Assembly: GCA_023428025.1 (NCBI GenBank)
Contig: JAEYZN010000032.1
Span: 19,108 to 83,107 of the forward strand
Length of the DNA stretch: 64,000 nt
Source of the DNA: Bacillota bacterium
GTDB lineage: Bacteria > Bacillota > Clostridia > Christensenellales > SZUA-584
Reading direction: 5' to 3'
Shown: in pieces, positions 17,130-24,970 of the stretch
How positions within the stretch are numbered: the stretch's first letter is position 1
Layout: the number at the start of each line of letters is the position of its first letter
Program-made: the position numbers and the translations under genes
Notes under the pieces: generated by a model
The model's input: only the letters and a program-made list of their open reading frames with translations
Told to the model about the DNA's origin: nothing
The model's database searches: none

Positions 17130-17633
17130 CTATTCAAAGCCGGTGAATGCGGACAACCCGTCGTCCGCGCTGATGCCTCCGATGCGCCAGAAATCGCCGT
17201 CCTGCCACAGAGCCAGCACCGCCAGGTATTCGCCTGCCGGACCGGTGGACGTTTCGGTCATCACGGATATCGTATAAAGCTGCTGCCCCTGCGCCGTTTC
17301 CGTCACCCGTCCGATGGCATACCCGCTCACCCATGGGCTGGACGTGCCCGTCACCCAATTCGGTGCGGTTTTCTCGAGACTGGCCGCATATTCCTTCCTC
17401 AGGTTGTCATCCATCACGGCGTACTGCATTGCGGCGCTGCGCTTTATCAAGCCCTGAATCCATACGTCCACCGCCTGCTCCGGCCGGCACACGCCCACAT
17501 CGTCCATCGCTTTCATCAGCAGCCGCGCCTTAATCGCGTCGTCTCTCTCCGCCGCTTCCCGCGGCCCTGACGCACAGCCGCACAGGGCCAGAGCCGTTAT
17601 CACCAGCATCAGCCATAGGAGCACCCGTCTCAT
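17130..17633 (-). CDS. Hypothetical lipoprotein
   Basis: A 167-residue secreted protein. The N-terminus MRRVLLWLMLVITALALCGC is a signal peptide ending in a lipobox-like LCGC, so the mature protein should be lipid-anchored outside the membrane. The ATG at 17633 follows GGGGGTGA; earlier in-frame codons lack a ribosome site. The mature part has a strand-rich C-terminal half (TISVMTETST, AVLALWQDGDFWRIGGIS). No family recognised. It converges on the helicase gene with 9 bases between the stops. Confidence 0.7.
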   Translation of the reverse strand: MRRVLLWLMLVITALALCGCASGPREAAERDDAIKARLLMKAMDDVGVCRPEQAVDVWIQGLIKRSAAMQYAVMDDNLRKEYAASLEKTAPNWVTGTSSPWVSGYAIGRVTETAQGQQLYTISVMTETSTGPAGEYLAVLALWQDGDFWRIGGISADDGLSAFTGFE

Positions 17634-17762
17634 CCCGTCACCCCCTCTGGTTATGCTTATGCCCGGCAAGGTGACAGCAGACGCACATTTTATACGGCGG
17701 TGATTGATTCGTGCGCTTATCCATCATATAATAGCAGTGAAATCATATTGGAGGGTATTTAT

Positions 17763-18128
17763 ATGAGCAGCAAAAGGAAAACCCTTGGCGGGTTATTCGT
17801 CAGCCTGACGGCGCTGTTGGCCACAGTGATATTTTTGATTCTTGGATTTACACAAGGGAACTGGTATATCGCCTGGGTCGTGTTTCTCGCCATTCCGATC
17901 GTGTCCATCATCGTGGATATCGTGACGAACCGCAAGGATATATCCGGTAAAATAACCGGGATCGTCTCTCTTCTCTGTGTGGCGTCCTTTATGCTGATGG
18001 GCTTTGCCTGGGGGTTGTGGCATCCCGGCTGGATCATTTTCTTTGCGATACCGATCTCCGGCGTCATCGTCAAGATATTCGCCACCAAGGGAGACGCGGA
18101 ACCGCCCAAGGATGAGAACGCGCAGTAA
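17763..18128 (+). CDS. Small membrane protein made of two repeated halves
   Basis: A 121-residue protein with four membrane helices arranged as two similar halves. Each half ends in a W-x-x-x-W-[IV]-[IV]-F-[LF]-A-I-P unit (WYIAWVVFLAIP and WHPGWIIFFAIP). GGAGGG precedes the ATG at 17763. This unit occurs in many Bacillota membrane proteins, often fused to HTH or HAAS-type domains; here it stands alone. Function unknown. Confidence 0.7.
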   Translation: MSSKRKTLGGLFVSLTALLATVIFLILGFTQGNWYIAWVVFLAIPIVSIIVDIVTNRKDISGKITGIVSLLCVASFMLMGFAWGLWHPGWIIFFAIPISGVIVKIFATKGDAEPPKDENAQ

Positions 18129-18192
18129 GGCCTCTGCAAAATTTCACGTATCATGGCACGTCTCATCGGCGTGCCTTTATTTATAAAAGCAA

Positions 18193-18227
18193 GCTGCCCG
18201 TTCGTGCTTGAGCACGATACGGGCAGC
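18193..18227. terminator. Strong hairpin between convergent genes
   Basis: A stem of about 15 bp (GCTGCCCGTTCGTGC with GCACGA-T-ACGGGCAGC, one bulged base) around a TTGA loop. It lies 64 bases after the membrane protein stop and 40 bases from the end of the HD-domain gene, so it probably serves both. Confidence 0.75.
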
Positions 18228-18267
18228 CCTTTCCCCAACCCCACCGCTATTGGCTTTATGTATGCGT

Positions 18268-19557
18268 CTAGGCGGTGCCCAGCCGCTGTTGATTATCCGG
18301 GGTTTCTTCATCACGAAAGAAACGATCGTAGTATTCCGCCGCTTCCATCTGGCTTTCGCGGCAGATGGTGGTCATCAGTTTGAAGTTGTCCAGCACCGAC
18401 GCGACCGTCCGGCCGCAGATGGCGCCGTTGCCCACCATCGTGCGCAGCACATGCACGCGCTGGTCTCTTCCCATCCCTTCCCGATACGGGCGCGGTTCAG
18501 TGATGGCGGTGAAGATATCCGCCACGGCCATGATGCGCGAACCCACCGGTATGCTTTCGGCACTCAGGTGGAACGGATAGCCCCTGCCGTCCAGACGCTC
18601 ATGATGGAACGACGCCCAGCGGTTTATCATCTCAAAGCCCTGAATACGGCTCAGCAGCTGATAGGTAAAGAAGGTGTGGCTGCGGATCGCATTGAACTCC
18701 CGCTCATCCAGCTTGCCCGGCTTTTCAAGCACTGCATTGTCGATCGCCAGCTTGCCGATATCATGAAGATATCCGGCAACCAGCATCATGAGGCATTCGT
18801 TCTTTGAAAAGCCGGCCAGTTCCGCCAGCTTCTCCGCCGTTTTGGCCACACCCGCCGAGTGCGTCGCGGTAAAGCGGCTGCGAAAGTCGATAATGCGCGA
18901 GAGCAGTCTTGATATACCCAGCAATTCGTCAGTATCCAAAATATGGGTTTCCAGCATACACAATACCGGATTCGGCGTCATCCTGTGCTCCAGCTCCAGC
19001 CAGACATATTCCTTTCCGGCCAGCGCCAGCAGCGCGTCCACCGTCTCCGGCGCGAATACGGGCCCGGTACGTTCTTTCATGGAAGAGATGATGCCTGGTA
19101 TCTGCTCCAGCACGTTCGTATTTTCTTTGATCATGACCGCAGTCCTGTCTGCCAAGTGGAGGATATGGCTTTCCACGCTCACCTCACGCCCCATGTGTCT
19201 GCGTCCCCGCCCGTACTCCCATTTCACATGATGGTTGCGCACAATATCAGCCAAAGCGGACAATGGACCGAATTCTTCCAGCAGCCGGGCGCCGCGGTAT
19301 CCGTGGCTGTTTGCGGTTACCGGCTCTGCTTCAATCATCTCGAGGCGTTCTTCCAATGACAGTGCACCAATATCATGGATCATCCCTGCCATATACACGT
19401 TGCGCTGGGCTTCGGAGGACAACCCCATGTGTTGTGCAATCCGGTAAGCCAGACTGGCCGTCTGATGATGATGCCCTGCCACCACCGGTGAAACGAGATC
19501 GACCGCGCTGGACAGGCAATCAAGAAGCTCATACAAGCTGATCCTCATCTTATCCAT
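18268..19557 (-). CDS. Two-HD-domain protein with C-terminal HD-GYP (cyclic-di-GMP phosphodiesterase type)
   Basis: A 429-residue protein. The N-terminal HD domain (about residues 25-150) has GHHHQTASLAYRIAQHMG, GMIHDIGA and NHHVKWEYG. The C-terminal HD-GYP domain (about 245-400) has HSAGVAKTAEKLA, GYLHDIGKLA and HHERLDGRGYPF. HD-GYP proteins hydrolyse cyclic di-GMP; the N-terminal domain is a degenerate relative with partial ligands. The ATG at 19557 (GGAAAG upstream) is preferred over a GTG at 19587. No sensor or receiver domain is attached. Confidence 0.85.
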   Translation of the reverse strand: MDKMRISLYELLDCLSSAVDLVSPVVAGHHHQTASLAYRIAQHMGLSSEAQRNVYMAGMIHDIGALSLEERLEMIEAEPVTANSHGYRGARLLEEFGPLSALADIVRNHHVKWEYGRGRRHMGREVSVESHILHLADRTAVMIKENTNVLEQIPGIISSMKERTGPVFAPETVDALLALAGKEYVWLELEHRMTPNPVLCMLETHILDTDELLGISRLLSRIIDFRSRFTATHSAGVAKTAEKLAELAGFSKNECLMMLVAGYLHDIGKLAIDNAVLEKPGKLDEREFNAIRSHTFFTYQLLSRIQGFEMINRWASFHHERLDGRGYPFHLSAESIPVGSRIMAVADIFTAITEPRPYREGMGRDQRVHVLRTMVGNGAICGRTVASVLDNFKLMTTICRESQMEAAEYYDRFFRDEETPDNQQRLGTA

Positions 19558-19756
19558 GACGACACTCTTTCCGGGGCAATTCGGCACCTGCCGTACAGAT
19601 CAATACTGTCAAAGCTCTTCCCCTTCGTAATCAAATTCTTTGCTGTTCATATATAACACGAAAGCCCGTGCCTCAATCAATATAGCGATCGTTAATTTCA
19701 AAATCAAGCGTCAGGTTCATATCCATTTATTTCATTGGCAATAAATTCTGCAGGGG

Positions 19757-19812
19757 TTGACCTCTTCGTAATATTATCGTAATATTTGTAACACACGGGT
19801 CACATTTACCCG
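19757..19812 (+). promoter_or_regulatory. Promoter and 5' hairpin of the repeat-protein gene
   Basis: TTGACC (19757-19762), 17 bp, then TAATAT (19780-19785). The transcript should begin near 19792 with a CGGGT/ACCCG hairpin (19796-19812). A 5'-terminal stem of this kind often protects an mRNA from decay, which would fit a highly expressed secreted protein. Confidence 0.7.
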
Positions 19813-19836
19813 GCAAAAACGATACGGAGGTCAGTT

Positions 19837-20277
19837 ATGAAAGCTTTACGCAACAAAAAATGGGTTATGATGCTAAGCGTCGTCGCGGCTCTCACGGTCA
19901 TGATTTCGATGATGCCTGTCGCGCACGCCGCGACATACGATACGGGCGCGTCCCCCGCTTGCTCCGCCGATATTGTGAAAGCCTGCAAATCCGCCGGCAG
20001 TCCGATATCTTCCGTTCAGGCGGCATCCGTGCTTCGCGCCTGCAAGTCGTCCGGATACAGCGTCTCCGCTGCCGACGTAGCCGCCGCCGTGAAGGCATGC
20101 AAAGCGTCCGGCGGCACAGTCAGCTCGGCCAATGTTTCAGCGGTGCTCAAGGCGTTCAACCTTGCCGGTTGCAGCATCAATTCATCCAATATATCCGCTG
20201 TGCTGAAGGCCTGCAAAACCACTGGCGGCACCATCTCTGCAGCGAACGTATCCGCCTGCCTGAGAGCCGGCCAGTAA
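19837..20277 (+). CDS. Secreted protein of tandem 19-residue repeats
   Basis: A 146-residue protein. A signal peptide (basic start, hydrophobic core, cleavage after AHA near residue 31) precedes five to six repeats of exactly 19 residues. The consensus is about S-A-A-N-V-S-A-V-L-K-A-C-K-A-S-G-G-T-[VI], for example SAADVAAAVKACKASGGTV. Each unit looks like one amphipathic helix plus a Gly/Ser turn, and most carry one Cys at the same position. A perfect GGAGG precedes the ATG, with a strong promoter upstream and a strong terminator downstream, so it is a single-gene unit. I know no family with this repeat; a solenoid or surface-layer role is a guess. Confidence 0.8.
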   Translation: MKALRNKKWVMMLSVVAALTVMISMMPVAHAATYDTGASPACSADIVKACKSAGSPISSVQAASVLRACKSSGYSVSAADVAAAVKACKASGGTVSSANVSAVLKAFNLAGCSINSSNISAVLKACKTTGGTISAANVSACLRAGQ

Positions 20278-20312
20278 AAAAGCTCCAAACCAAACAACAT
20301 ACCCCCAAACGC

Positions 20313-20344
20313 AAAGAGACGCCCTTTATGCAGGGTGTCTCTTT
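20313..20344 (+). terminator. Terminator of the repeat-protein gene
   Basis: AAAGAGACGCCCT / AGGGTGTCTCTTT form a 13-bp stem (one G-T pair) with a 6-base loop, 36 bases after the stop codon. Confidence 0.85.
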
Positions 20345-20461
20345 GTATATTCGAAACGCTTTGTCCCAAAACGATCTTAATCGCTTCGCTTACGCATTTT
20401 CCTCTTTCGCATATGTAAGCGGCGCCCGCAGCCGGATAAGGGTTACAGCCTCAGGCCCTCC

Positions 20462-20490
20462 TTGCGCAGTGTGTCATGCAGGCGTACAAT
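20462..20490 (+). promoter_or_regulatory. Promoter of the QueG-like gene
   Basis: TTGCGC (20462-20467), a 17-bp spacer, then TACAAT (20485-20490). The expected transcript start (about 20497) excludes an in-frame start codon at 20476 and supports the ATG at 20524. Confidence 0.6.
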
Positions 20491-20523
20491 GAATCCATAC
20501 ATCTTTATGAAAGGGCTGACTGT

Positions 20524-21348
20524 ATGGATATCACGCTTCCGGCGCTGGAAAAGGTTCTCACGGATTTTGTGGAGAACGACCCCCGCAATGCAATGGCGGC
20601 GCATGACGGCATGCGCATGTATGACGCGCCCCTGTTGGGCGTGGCGACTGCGGACGACGAATGGTTCAGCCGGTTCACGGAACCGGGCATCGTCGGCCTC
20701 TGCCATATGCCGCCGCAGGAATGGCTGCCCGGCGCGCAGTCGGTGATATGCTGGTTTCTGCCGTTCACCAAGGCCGTTCGGGACACCAACCGGCCTGCGG
20801 GCCTACCCTCCGAAGAATGGGTATCCGCCCGCATAGACGGCGAAGTATTCAACAACGCACTTAAAATCCACGTTGTTAACTGGCTGAAAGGGCACGGCGC
20901 GGCGGCCGTCGCGCCGACGGTGGATAAGCGTTTCACCGTGATCAACCGCGTCCCCAACTGGTCGGAGCGGCATGCGGCGTTTGTCGCCGGACTGGGCACG
21001 TTCGGGCTGCACCGCGCGCTGATCACCAGAAAGGGGACGGCGGGCCGTCTGGGCAGTGTGATCACCGCGCTCAGGCTGGCGCCGACACCACGGCCTTACA
21101 CGCGCTTCGATGAATATTGTCCGTTCCTCACCCAGCAGCAGGCGGAGTCGATCACCGGTTCCGGCAAACCAAAGTGCGGCGCGTGCATGCGGCGCTGCCC
21201 GCCCGGCGCGATATCCGCAGACGGCAAAAATCACGATATATGCAGCGGCTTTATCGACAGTGAGGTGCTGCCGCTGTTCGCACCGCGATACGGCTGCGCC
21301 AAATGCAACGTTGGCGTCCCCTGTGAGAGCGGCATCCCCAAAGTCTGA
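20524..21348 (+). CDS. 4Fe-4S protein related to epoxyqueuosine reductase (QueG-like)
   Basis: A 274-residue protein. The central part (NWSERHAAFVAGLGTFGLHR) and the C-terminal ferredoxin-like cluster motif CGACMRRCPPGAIS follow the plan of QueG-related corrinoid/Fe-S reductases. A second Cys set (CAKCNVGVPCESG) lies near the end. The HEAT-repeat tail and some N-terminal motifs of true QueG are absent, so the substrate may differ. The ATG at 20524 has only a weak AAAGGG site but fits the mapped promoter. It stands alone between two terminators. Confidence 0.75.
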   Translation: MDITLPALEKVLTDFVENDPRNAMAAHDGMRMYDAPLLGVATADDEWFSRFTEPGIVGLCHMPPQEWLPGAQSVICWFLPFTKAVRDTNRPAGLPSEEWVSARIDGEVFNNALKIHVVNWLKGHGAAAVAPTVDKRFTVINRVPNWSERHAAFVAGLGTFGLHRALITRKGTAGRLGSVITALRLAPTPRPYTRFDEYCPFLTQQQAESITGSGKPKCGACMRRCPPGAISADGKNHDICSGFIDSEVLPLFAPRYGCAKCNVGVPCESGIPKV

Positions 21349-21354
21349 AGCACT

Positions 21355-21391
21355 GCCCCTGTGACTTTCACCGCGGGGCAAGTTTATTTTT
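21355..21391 (+). terminator. Terminator after the QueG-like gene
   Basis: A GCCCC-TGTGA / TCAC-CGC-GGGGC hairpin (21355-21379) is followed by a T-rich stretch. The stem has a small internal loop. Confidence 0.55.
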
Positions 21392-21432
21392 ACCGCTGAC
21401 GGGTCATAATGAGCCTGAGTGATACAAAAATA

Positions 21433-21461
21433 TGGACTTTTACATCTTTCAGCGTTATAAT
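21433..21461 (+). promoter_or_regulatory. Possible promoter of the NlpC/P60 gene
   Basis: TGGACT (21433-21438), a 17-bp spacer and a perfect TATAAT (21456-21461), about 80 bases before the start codon. Confidence 0.5.
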
Positions 21462-21540
21462 ATGGTCATCTTTTCGTAATTTTTTTGTAATATTATCCGG
21501 GCATAGGGGTTGCACGCATCAAATTTCAGGAGTATTACCG

Positions 21541-22680
21541 ATGCTGATATTCAGAAAAAGCTCTATCGAGAGGAGCAGCCGGGAGGTACGCGGACTCATA
21601 CGAATGCTGTCGCGGCTGAGCCGCGGCGCCAGGCTGGCCTTGCTATGTGGGGCAGGCGCGCTCATCGTGGGGGCGGTGCTGCTCACCGTGCTGTTGCTGC
21701 CCGGCGACGATAACGTAAAGCAGGCCAGCGCGGGCGCCCTGCCCGTGCCCGTCGATATGCCGGAAACAACATTAGAACCGTTGCCCACACCCGATCTCAC
21801 GCCCGTCCCCACCACCGCGCCCGACGTCACCCAAGACCCGACGCTTAAAAAAGGCGACGAGAACGCAAACGTCCAATTGCTCCAGCAGAGGCTGATGGAT
21901 CTGGGCTATCTGGACCTGGACGAGACCACACAGAAATTCGGTCCCGCGACGGAAACGGCGCTCAAGTGGTTCCAGCGCCAGCTGGGCGCAGAGCAGACGG
22001 GCATCGCGGATGCGGACACGCAGTATGCGCTGTATTCCGGCGACGCCAAGCCCTATACGCTGCTGGAGAAAACGAGCGGCTCAGATGTGGACAGCCTGCA
22101 GCGCCAGCTGAGAGCCCTGGGATACCTGAACAAGGTCACCGGCTATTACGGCACCGAGACGGTGGAAGCCGTCAAAAAATTTCAGCAGCTGAATGACCTC
22201 ACCGTAGACGGCAAGACCGGCGAGCACACGCTGGACCTGATATATTCCCCCAAGGCCAAACCGGACCCGTCCGTCGCGGCGCAGATACGCAGCAAGGCGA
22301 ACATCGAGGAAATGATCGCTGTGGCGGAAAAGCAGCTGGGCAAGCCGTATGTGGGCGGCGCCGAGGGGCCAAAGTCATACGATTGCTCGGGGCTTGTGCA
22401 TTATTGCCTGAATCAGGCGGGCTCCAACCGCGGGCGCTATAACGCCGCCGGTTACTCGCAGGTGGACGATTGGGATAAAATCTCATCGCTGGGGGATTTG
22501 AAGCGCGGCGATCTGATGTTCTTCTGGAGCAGCAAGAAGCACAAGATCGGCCATGTGTCCATATACATCGGCGACGGCATGATGATCGACGCGTCGTCGC
22601 AGAACGGCAAGGTGGTTAAACGCTCGGCATTCTCGCCATGGTGCAAACGCGAGTTCAAATGGGGCCGCCGCCCCTGGTAG
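21541..22680 (+). CDS. Membrane-anchored NlpC/P60 peptidoglycan endopeptidase with two PG-binding domains
   Basis: A 379-residue protein. One transmembrane helix (about residues 32-55) is followed by a Pro/Thr-rich linker and two peptidoglycan_binding_1 domains (about 100-160 and 175-230; LLQQRLMDLGYLDL and LQRQLRALGYLNK). An NlpC/P60 domain (about 260-379) has catalytic Cys in YDCSGLVHYCL and His in IGHVSIYIGDG. It cleaves peptide stems of the wall outside the cell. AGGAG precedes the ATG at 21541; upstream in-frame codons lie in the promoter zone. Confidence 0.88.
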   Translation: MLIFRKSSIERSSREVRGLIRMLSRLSRGARLALLCGAGALIVGAVLLTVLLLPGDDNVKQASAGALPVPVDMPETTLEPLPTPDLTPVPTTAPDVTQDPTLKKGDENANVQLLQQRLMDLGYLDLDETTQKFGPATETALKWFQRQLGAEQTGIADADTQYALYSGDAKPYTLLEKTSGSDVDSLQRQLRALGYLNKVTGYYGTETVEAVKKFQQLNDLTVDGKTGEHTLDLIYSPKAKPDPSVAAQIRSKANIEEMIAVAEKQLGKPYVGGAEGPKSYDCSGLVHYCLNQAGSNRGRYNAAGYSQVDDWDKISSLGDLKRGDLMFFWSSKKHKIGHVSIYIGDGMMIDASSQNGKVVKRSAFSPWCKREFKWGRRPW

Positions 22681-23023
22681 TCAAAGCAGAAGCATAATAT
22701 CTTAACGGGATATACAAAAAGCGCACGATTCGCAATGATAAAATCTTGCGGGCAGCGTTTTTTATTTTCAGCAGCATCAACCCTCTCACCCGACTCTGGC
22801 GTCCAAACATTAAGCCTTGTTTACATTTTCGTTACAGTTTGGTGAAGCCCTGTTCAAATACTGCCAGTATAATAAAGACCGTGACATGAAGATGCGCTGT
22901 GGCCAGGACAGCGCCAATCATGTCAATAGACAAGCGTGATTCATTTGTACCCCTCCAAAACCGCTTCCTGACGGAATCGGTCAGGCTGCCGGCTAATGTC
23001 GGCAGCCTTTTCAATTGAATCTA
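22681..23023. other. 343-bp gap without a convincing gene
   Basis: No protein gene is supported. A TATAAT on the plus strand (22868-22873) without a good -35, a CCTGAC/GTCAGG hairpin (22967-22985) and a strong terminator-like hairpin (22984-23011) suggest a possible short plus-strand transcript, but nothing identifies it. Confidence 0.4.
22984..23011 (+). terminator. Terminator-like hairpin with T-run
   Basis: GGCTGCCG / CGGCAGCC is a perfect 8-bp stem with an 8-base loop, followed by TTTT on the plus strand. The only plus-strand gene upstream ends 304 bases away. It also lies 13 bases after the end of the minus-strand FMN reductase gene. Confidence 0.65.
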
Positions 23024-23764
23024 TTATGACTGATGTTTTGGCTTCTTTTCGCCGCTCCCAGCCGGTGCGGCCTTGATCCAGCCGTTGTCCTCCCAGTGCT
23101 TTCTGTCCTGCAGGTTCCACATGTTCCTGCTCATCATGCCTGTCATCAACCAGAAGAAGAAGCGCCTGAACAACGGCTCGCTTAAACGTTCCGCCTTTTG
23201 CGTATATCCTGCTATCTTTTTCGCCAGCCGCACCGCGTCCTTTTGCAGCCGCACTCTTTTCTTCTCGGAAACATCGCTCCATTTCATCGCGGAGATAGGG
23301 TTTTTATAGCTCAGCACCCGCGCAGCGCCCCAGAATTTCAGGCTGTTGCGCATGGTTTTGCTGGTGTGCCCCAAGCCTGCTCCCGCCGTGGTGGCGATGG
23401 TCAGCCCCACCTTGGAAAACATTCCGGGGTCGGGCCGATGGCTCATCCACATGTAGCACAGGTGGTCCAGCAGCGCTTTCAGCTGCCCCGTCACGTCAAG
23501 TGCGTAAACCGATGACGTCAATATAACCAGGTCGGCCTCCAATATTGCTGCCGCGATGGGCTGTACGCTCTGCGCGTGAGGGCATGTGTGCTCGCCATTC
23601 AGAAAACACGAGAAGCAGCCGTTGCAGAAATGCGGCATGTCTTTCGGCAGGAAAAACTCCGTGGTCTCCACGCTGCCGTAGCGCCCCAGCTCGTTCCGGA
23701 TGGCATCCATGCAGTGCCATGTGCTGCCGTGCCTGTTGTTTCCGTTGATCACTGTGACTTTCAT
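23024..23764 (-). CDS. NADPH-dependent FMN reductase / flavodoxin-family protein
   Basis: A 246-residue flavodoxin-fold protein. The phosphate loop is INGNNRHGST; CNGCFSCFLNGEHTCPH is the Cys-rich segment of iron-sulfur-flavoprotein-like reductases, and SSVYALDVTGQLKALLDHL is the second flavin segment. The ATG at 23764 follows GGAGGG. It is the last gene of a TetR-controlled operon, so it is probably induced by a toxic compound, perhaps a quinone or electrophile. Confidence 0.85.
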   Translation of the reverse strand: MKVTVINGNNRHGSTWHCMDAIRNELGRYGSVETTEFFLPKDMPHFCNGCFSCFLNGEHTCPHAQSVQPIAAAILEADLVILTSSVYALDVTGQLKALLDHLCYMWMSHRPDPGMFSKVGLTIATTAGAGLGHTSKTMRNSLKFWGAARVLSYKNPISAMKWSDVSEKKRVRLQKDAVRLAKKIAGYTQKAERLSEPLFRRFFFWLMTGMMSRNMWNLQDRKHWEDNGWIKAAPAGSGEKKPKHQS

Positions 23765-23780
23765 ATTTCCCTCCGACGTT

Positions 23781-24419
23781 TCAGTCAGCCTGTTTCGGGC
23801 TGTACATCTGGACAAAGTGCGCGATATGCCGCTCAAAAAGCGTCCGCGCCTCCTTCAGGCTCTGTTCGCTGTTGTCGAACTTATAGAATATCAGGAATAT
23901 GGGCGCGTAGAACGCCAGCGCCATCATATACGGGTCTGTGCTGGCGAAGCACCCTGCGGCCATCATGCCGCCGAGCAATGCCGACTGGTAATCCAGCGCG
24001 TTGTCGAACGACGTCCTTCTGAACACCTGCGCGAGATATTCGCTGCGGTATTGCTCGATGGTGAGCATCCGCCGCAGCTTGACACTCAGGTCATCCATAA
24101 ACACAAAGTCGAATATGTGTACCGACATGGCGGTGAACTGTTCCGGCGTCATGCTTTTATACATGCTGATCGTCCTTTCATCCGTCGTCCACTGCATGTC
24201 GTCCCCCAGCAGCGCCATGTTGCGGAACATCTCATCCGTTCTTCTGGCGCACTCGCTGATGATGGTGTCGAAGATATCCTGCTTGTTTTTGTAGTGGTTG
24301 TACAGCGAACTCTCCTTGATGCCCACAGCCCCGGCGATATCCCGAACGGATACCGCCTCGAAGCCCTTCACGGAAAACAGGCTCAGCGCCTCGCGCCAGA
24401 TCCTCTCCCGCGTGGTCAT
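23781..24419 (-). CDS. TetR/AcrR-family transcriptional regulator
   Basis: A 212-residue repressor. The N-terminal HTH is typical: REALSLFSVKGFEAVSVRDI, then AGAVGIKESSLYNHYKNKQD. The C-terminal part is the ligand-binding helical domain. The ATG overlaps the stop of the upstream membrane-protein gene (ATGA), showing translational coupling, with a G-rich site upstream. Two operator palindromes lie on the operon promoter at 24850-24890, so it probably represses its own operon. Confidence 0.88.
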   Translation of the reverse strand: MTTRERIWREALSLFSVKGFEAVSVRDIAGAVGIKESSLYNHYKNKQDIFDTIISECARRTDEMFRNMALLGDDMQWTTDERTISMYKSMTPEQFTAMSVHIFDFVFMDDLSVKLRRMLTIEQYRSEYLAQVFRRTSFDNALDYQSALLGGMMAAGCFASTDPYMMALAFYAPIFLIFYKFDNSEQSLKEARTLFERHIAHFVQMYSPKQAD

Positions 24420-24822
24420 GCCGCCCCCCCGGGCAGATAGGCCGCCCGCGACATCTCCGTCACCATCACCTGCGCCACGAACAGCGTGGAGATGATGTGG
24501 AAGCAGACCCGCTTCGACGATTGTTTTTTCAGGAAGATGCTCACCGGCCCTGTCAGCATGATCGCGCCTCCGGCGAGGGCGCACACCATGGGCTGTATGC
24601 TGAACATGCCGAACAGCGTGCCTGGCATCGCAAAGGCATCCCGTGTGGCCGAGAGCGCGCTGACGGCCACGCCCGCCACGATGAACAGTGCGGTCCAGCG
24701 TCCCATTTATGCACCTTCGCGCCGTTTTTCACCAACAGCACGATGAACGCCAGCATCGCCAGCACCAGCACCAGCACGATGGTGATCACTGAAATCGCAT
24801 CTTTGAAATAAAGCTCAATCAT
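24416..24822 (-). pseudogene. Small membrane protein gene, apparently broken by a 1-base deletion
   Basis: Two overlapping frames share this span. The first (ATG at 24822, AGAGGA site) gives a membrane helix and LLVKNGAKVHK. The second (ATG at 24706) gives GRWTALFIVAGVAVSALSA and two or three more helices, ending in the ATGA overlap with tetR. Adding one A in the AAA run at about 24707-24710 joins them into one 135-residue, four-helix protein, which seems the simplest reading. The alternative is two genes, since AAGGTG lies just before the second ATG. First gene of the TetR operon. Family not recognised. Confidence 0.6.
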
Positions 24823-24849
24823 GACGATATTTTCCTCTCAATTCTCGAT

Positions 24850-24897
24850 ACTAACAAGTGTTAGTCTCAATATAACTAACGCTTGTTAGTCTGTCAA
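24850..24897 (-). promoter_or_regulatory. Promoter of the TetR operon with two operators
   Basis: Minus-strand TTGACA (24892-24897) and TATATT (24869-24874) are 17 bp apart. The spacer holds a palindrome ACTAAC-GCTT-GTTAGT (24875-24890), and a second, ACTAAC-AAGT-GTTAGT (24850-24865), lies just downstream of the -10. Centres are 25 bp apart. This is the classic layout for autorepression by a TetR dimer pair. Confidence 0.88.
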
Positions 24898-24905
24898 CAG
24901 CATAA

Positions 24906-24937
24906 ATAAAAAAATCCGCGAAGGAGCGAATCTTTTT
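24906..24937 (-). terminator. Terminator after the cis-prenyltransferase gene
   Basis: On the minus strand ATTCGC / GCGGAT (one G-T pair), extended by A/T pairs, is followed by seven T. It lies 34 bases after the stop at 24971. Confidence 0.75.
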
Positions 24938-24970
24938 GTTGCTAATATGGGGAGGGCTGCTGCCGGTCAA

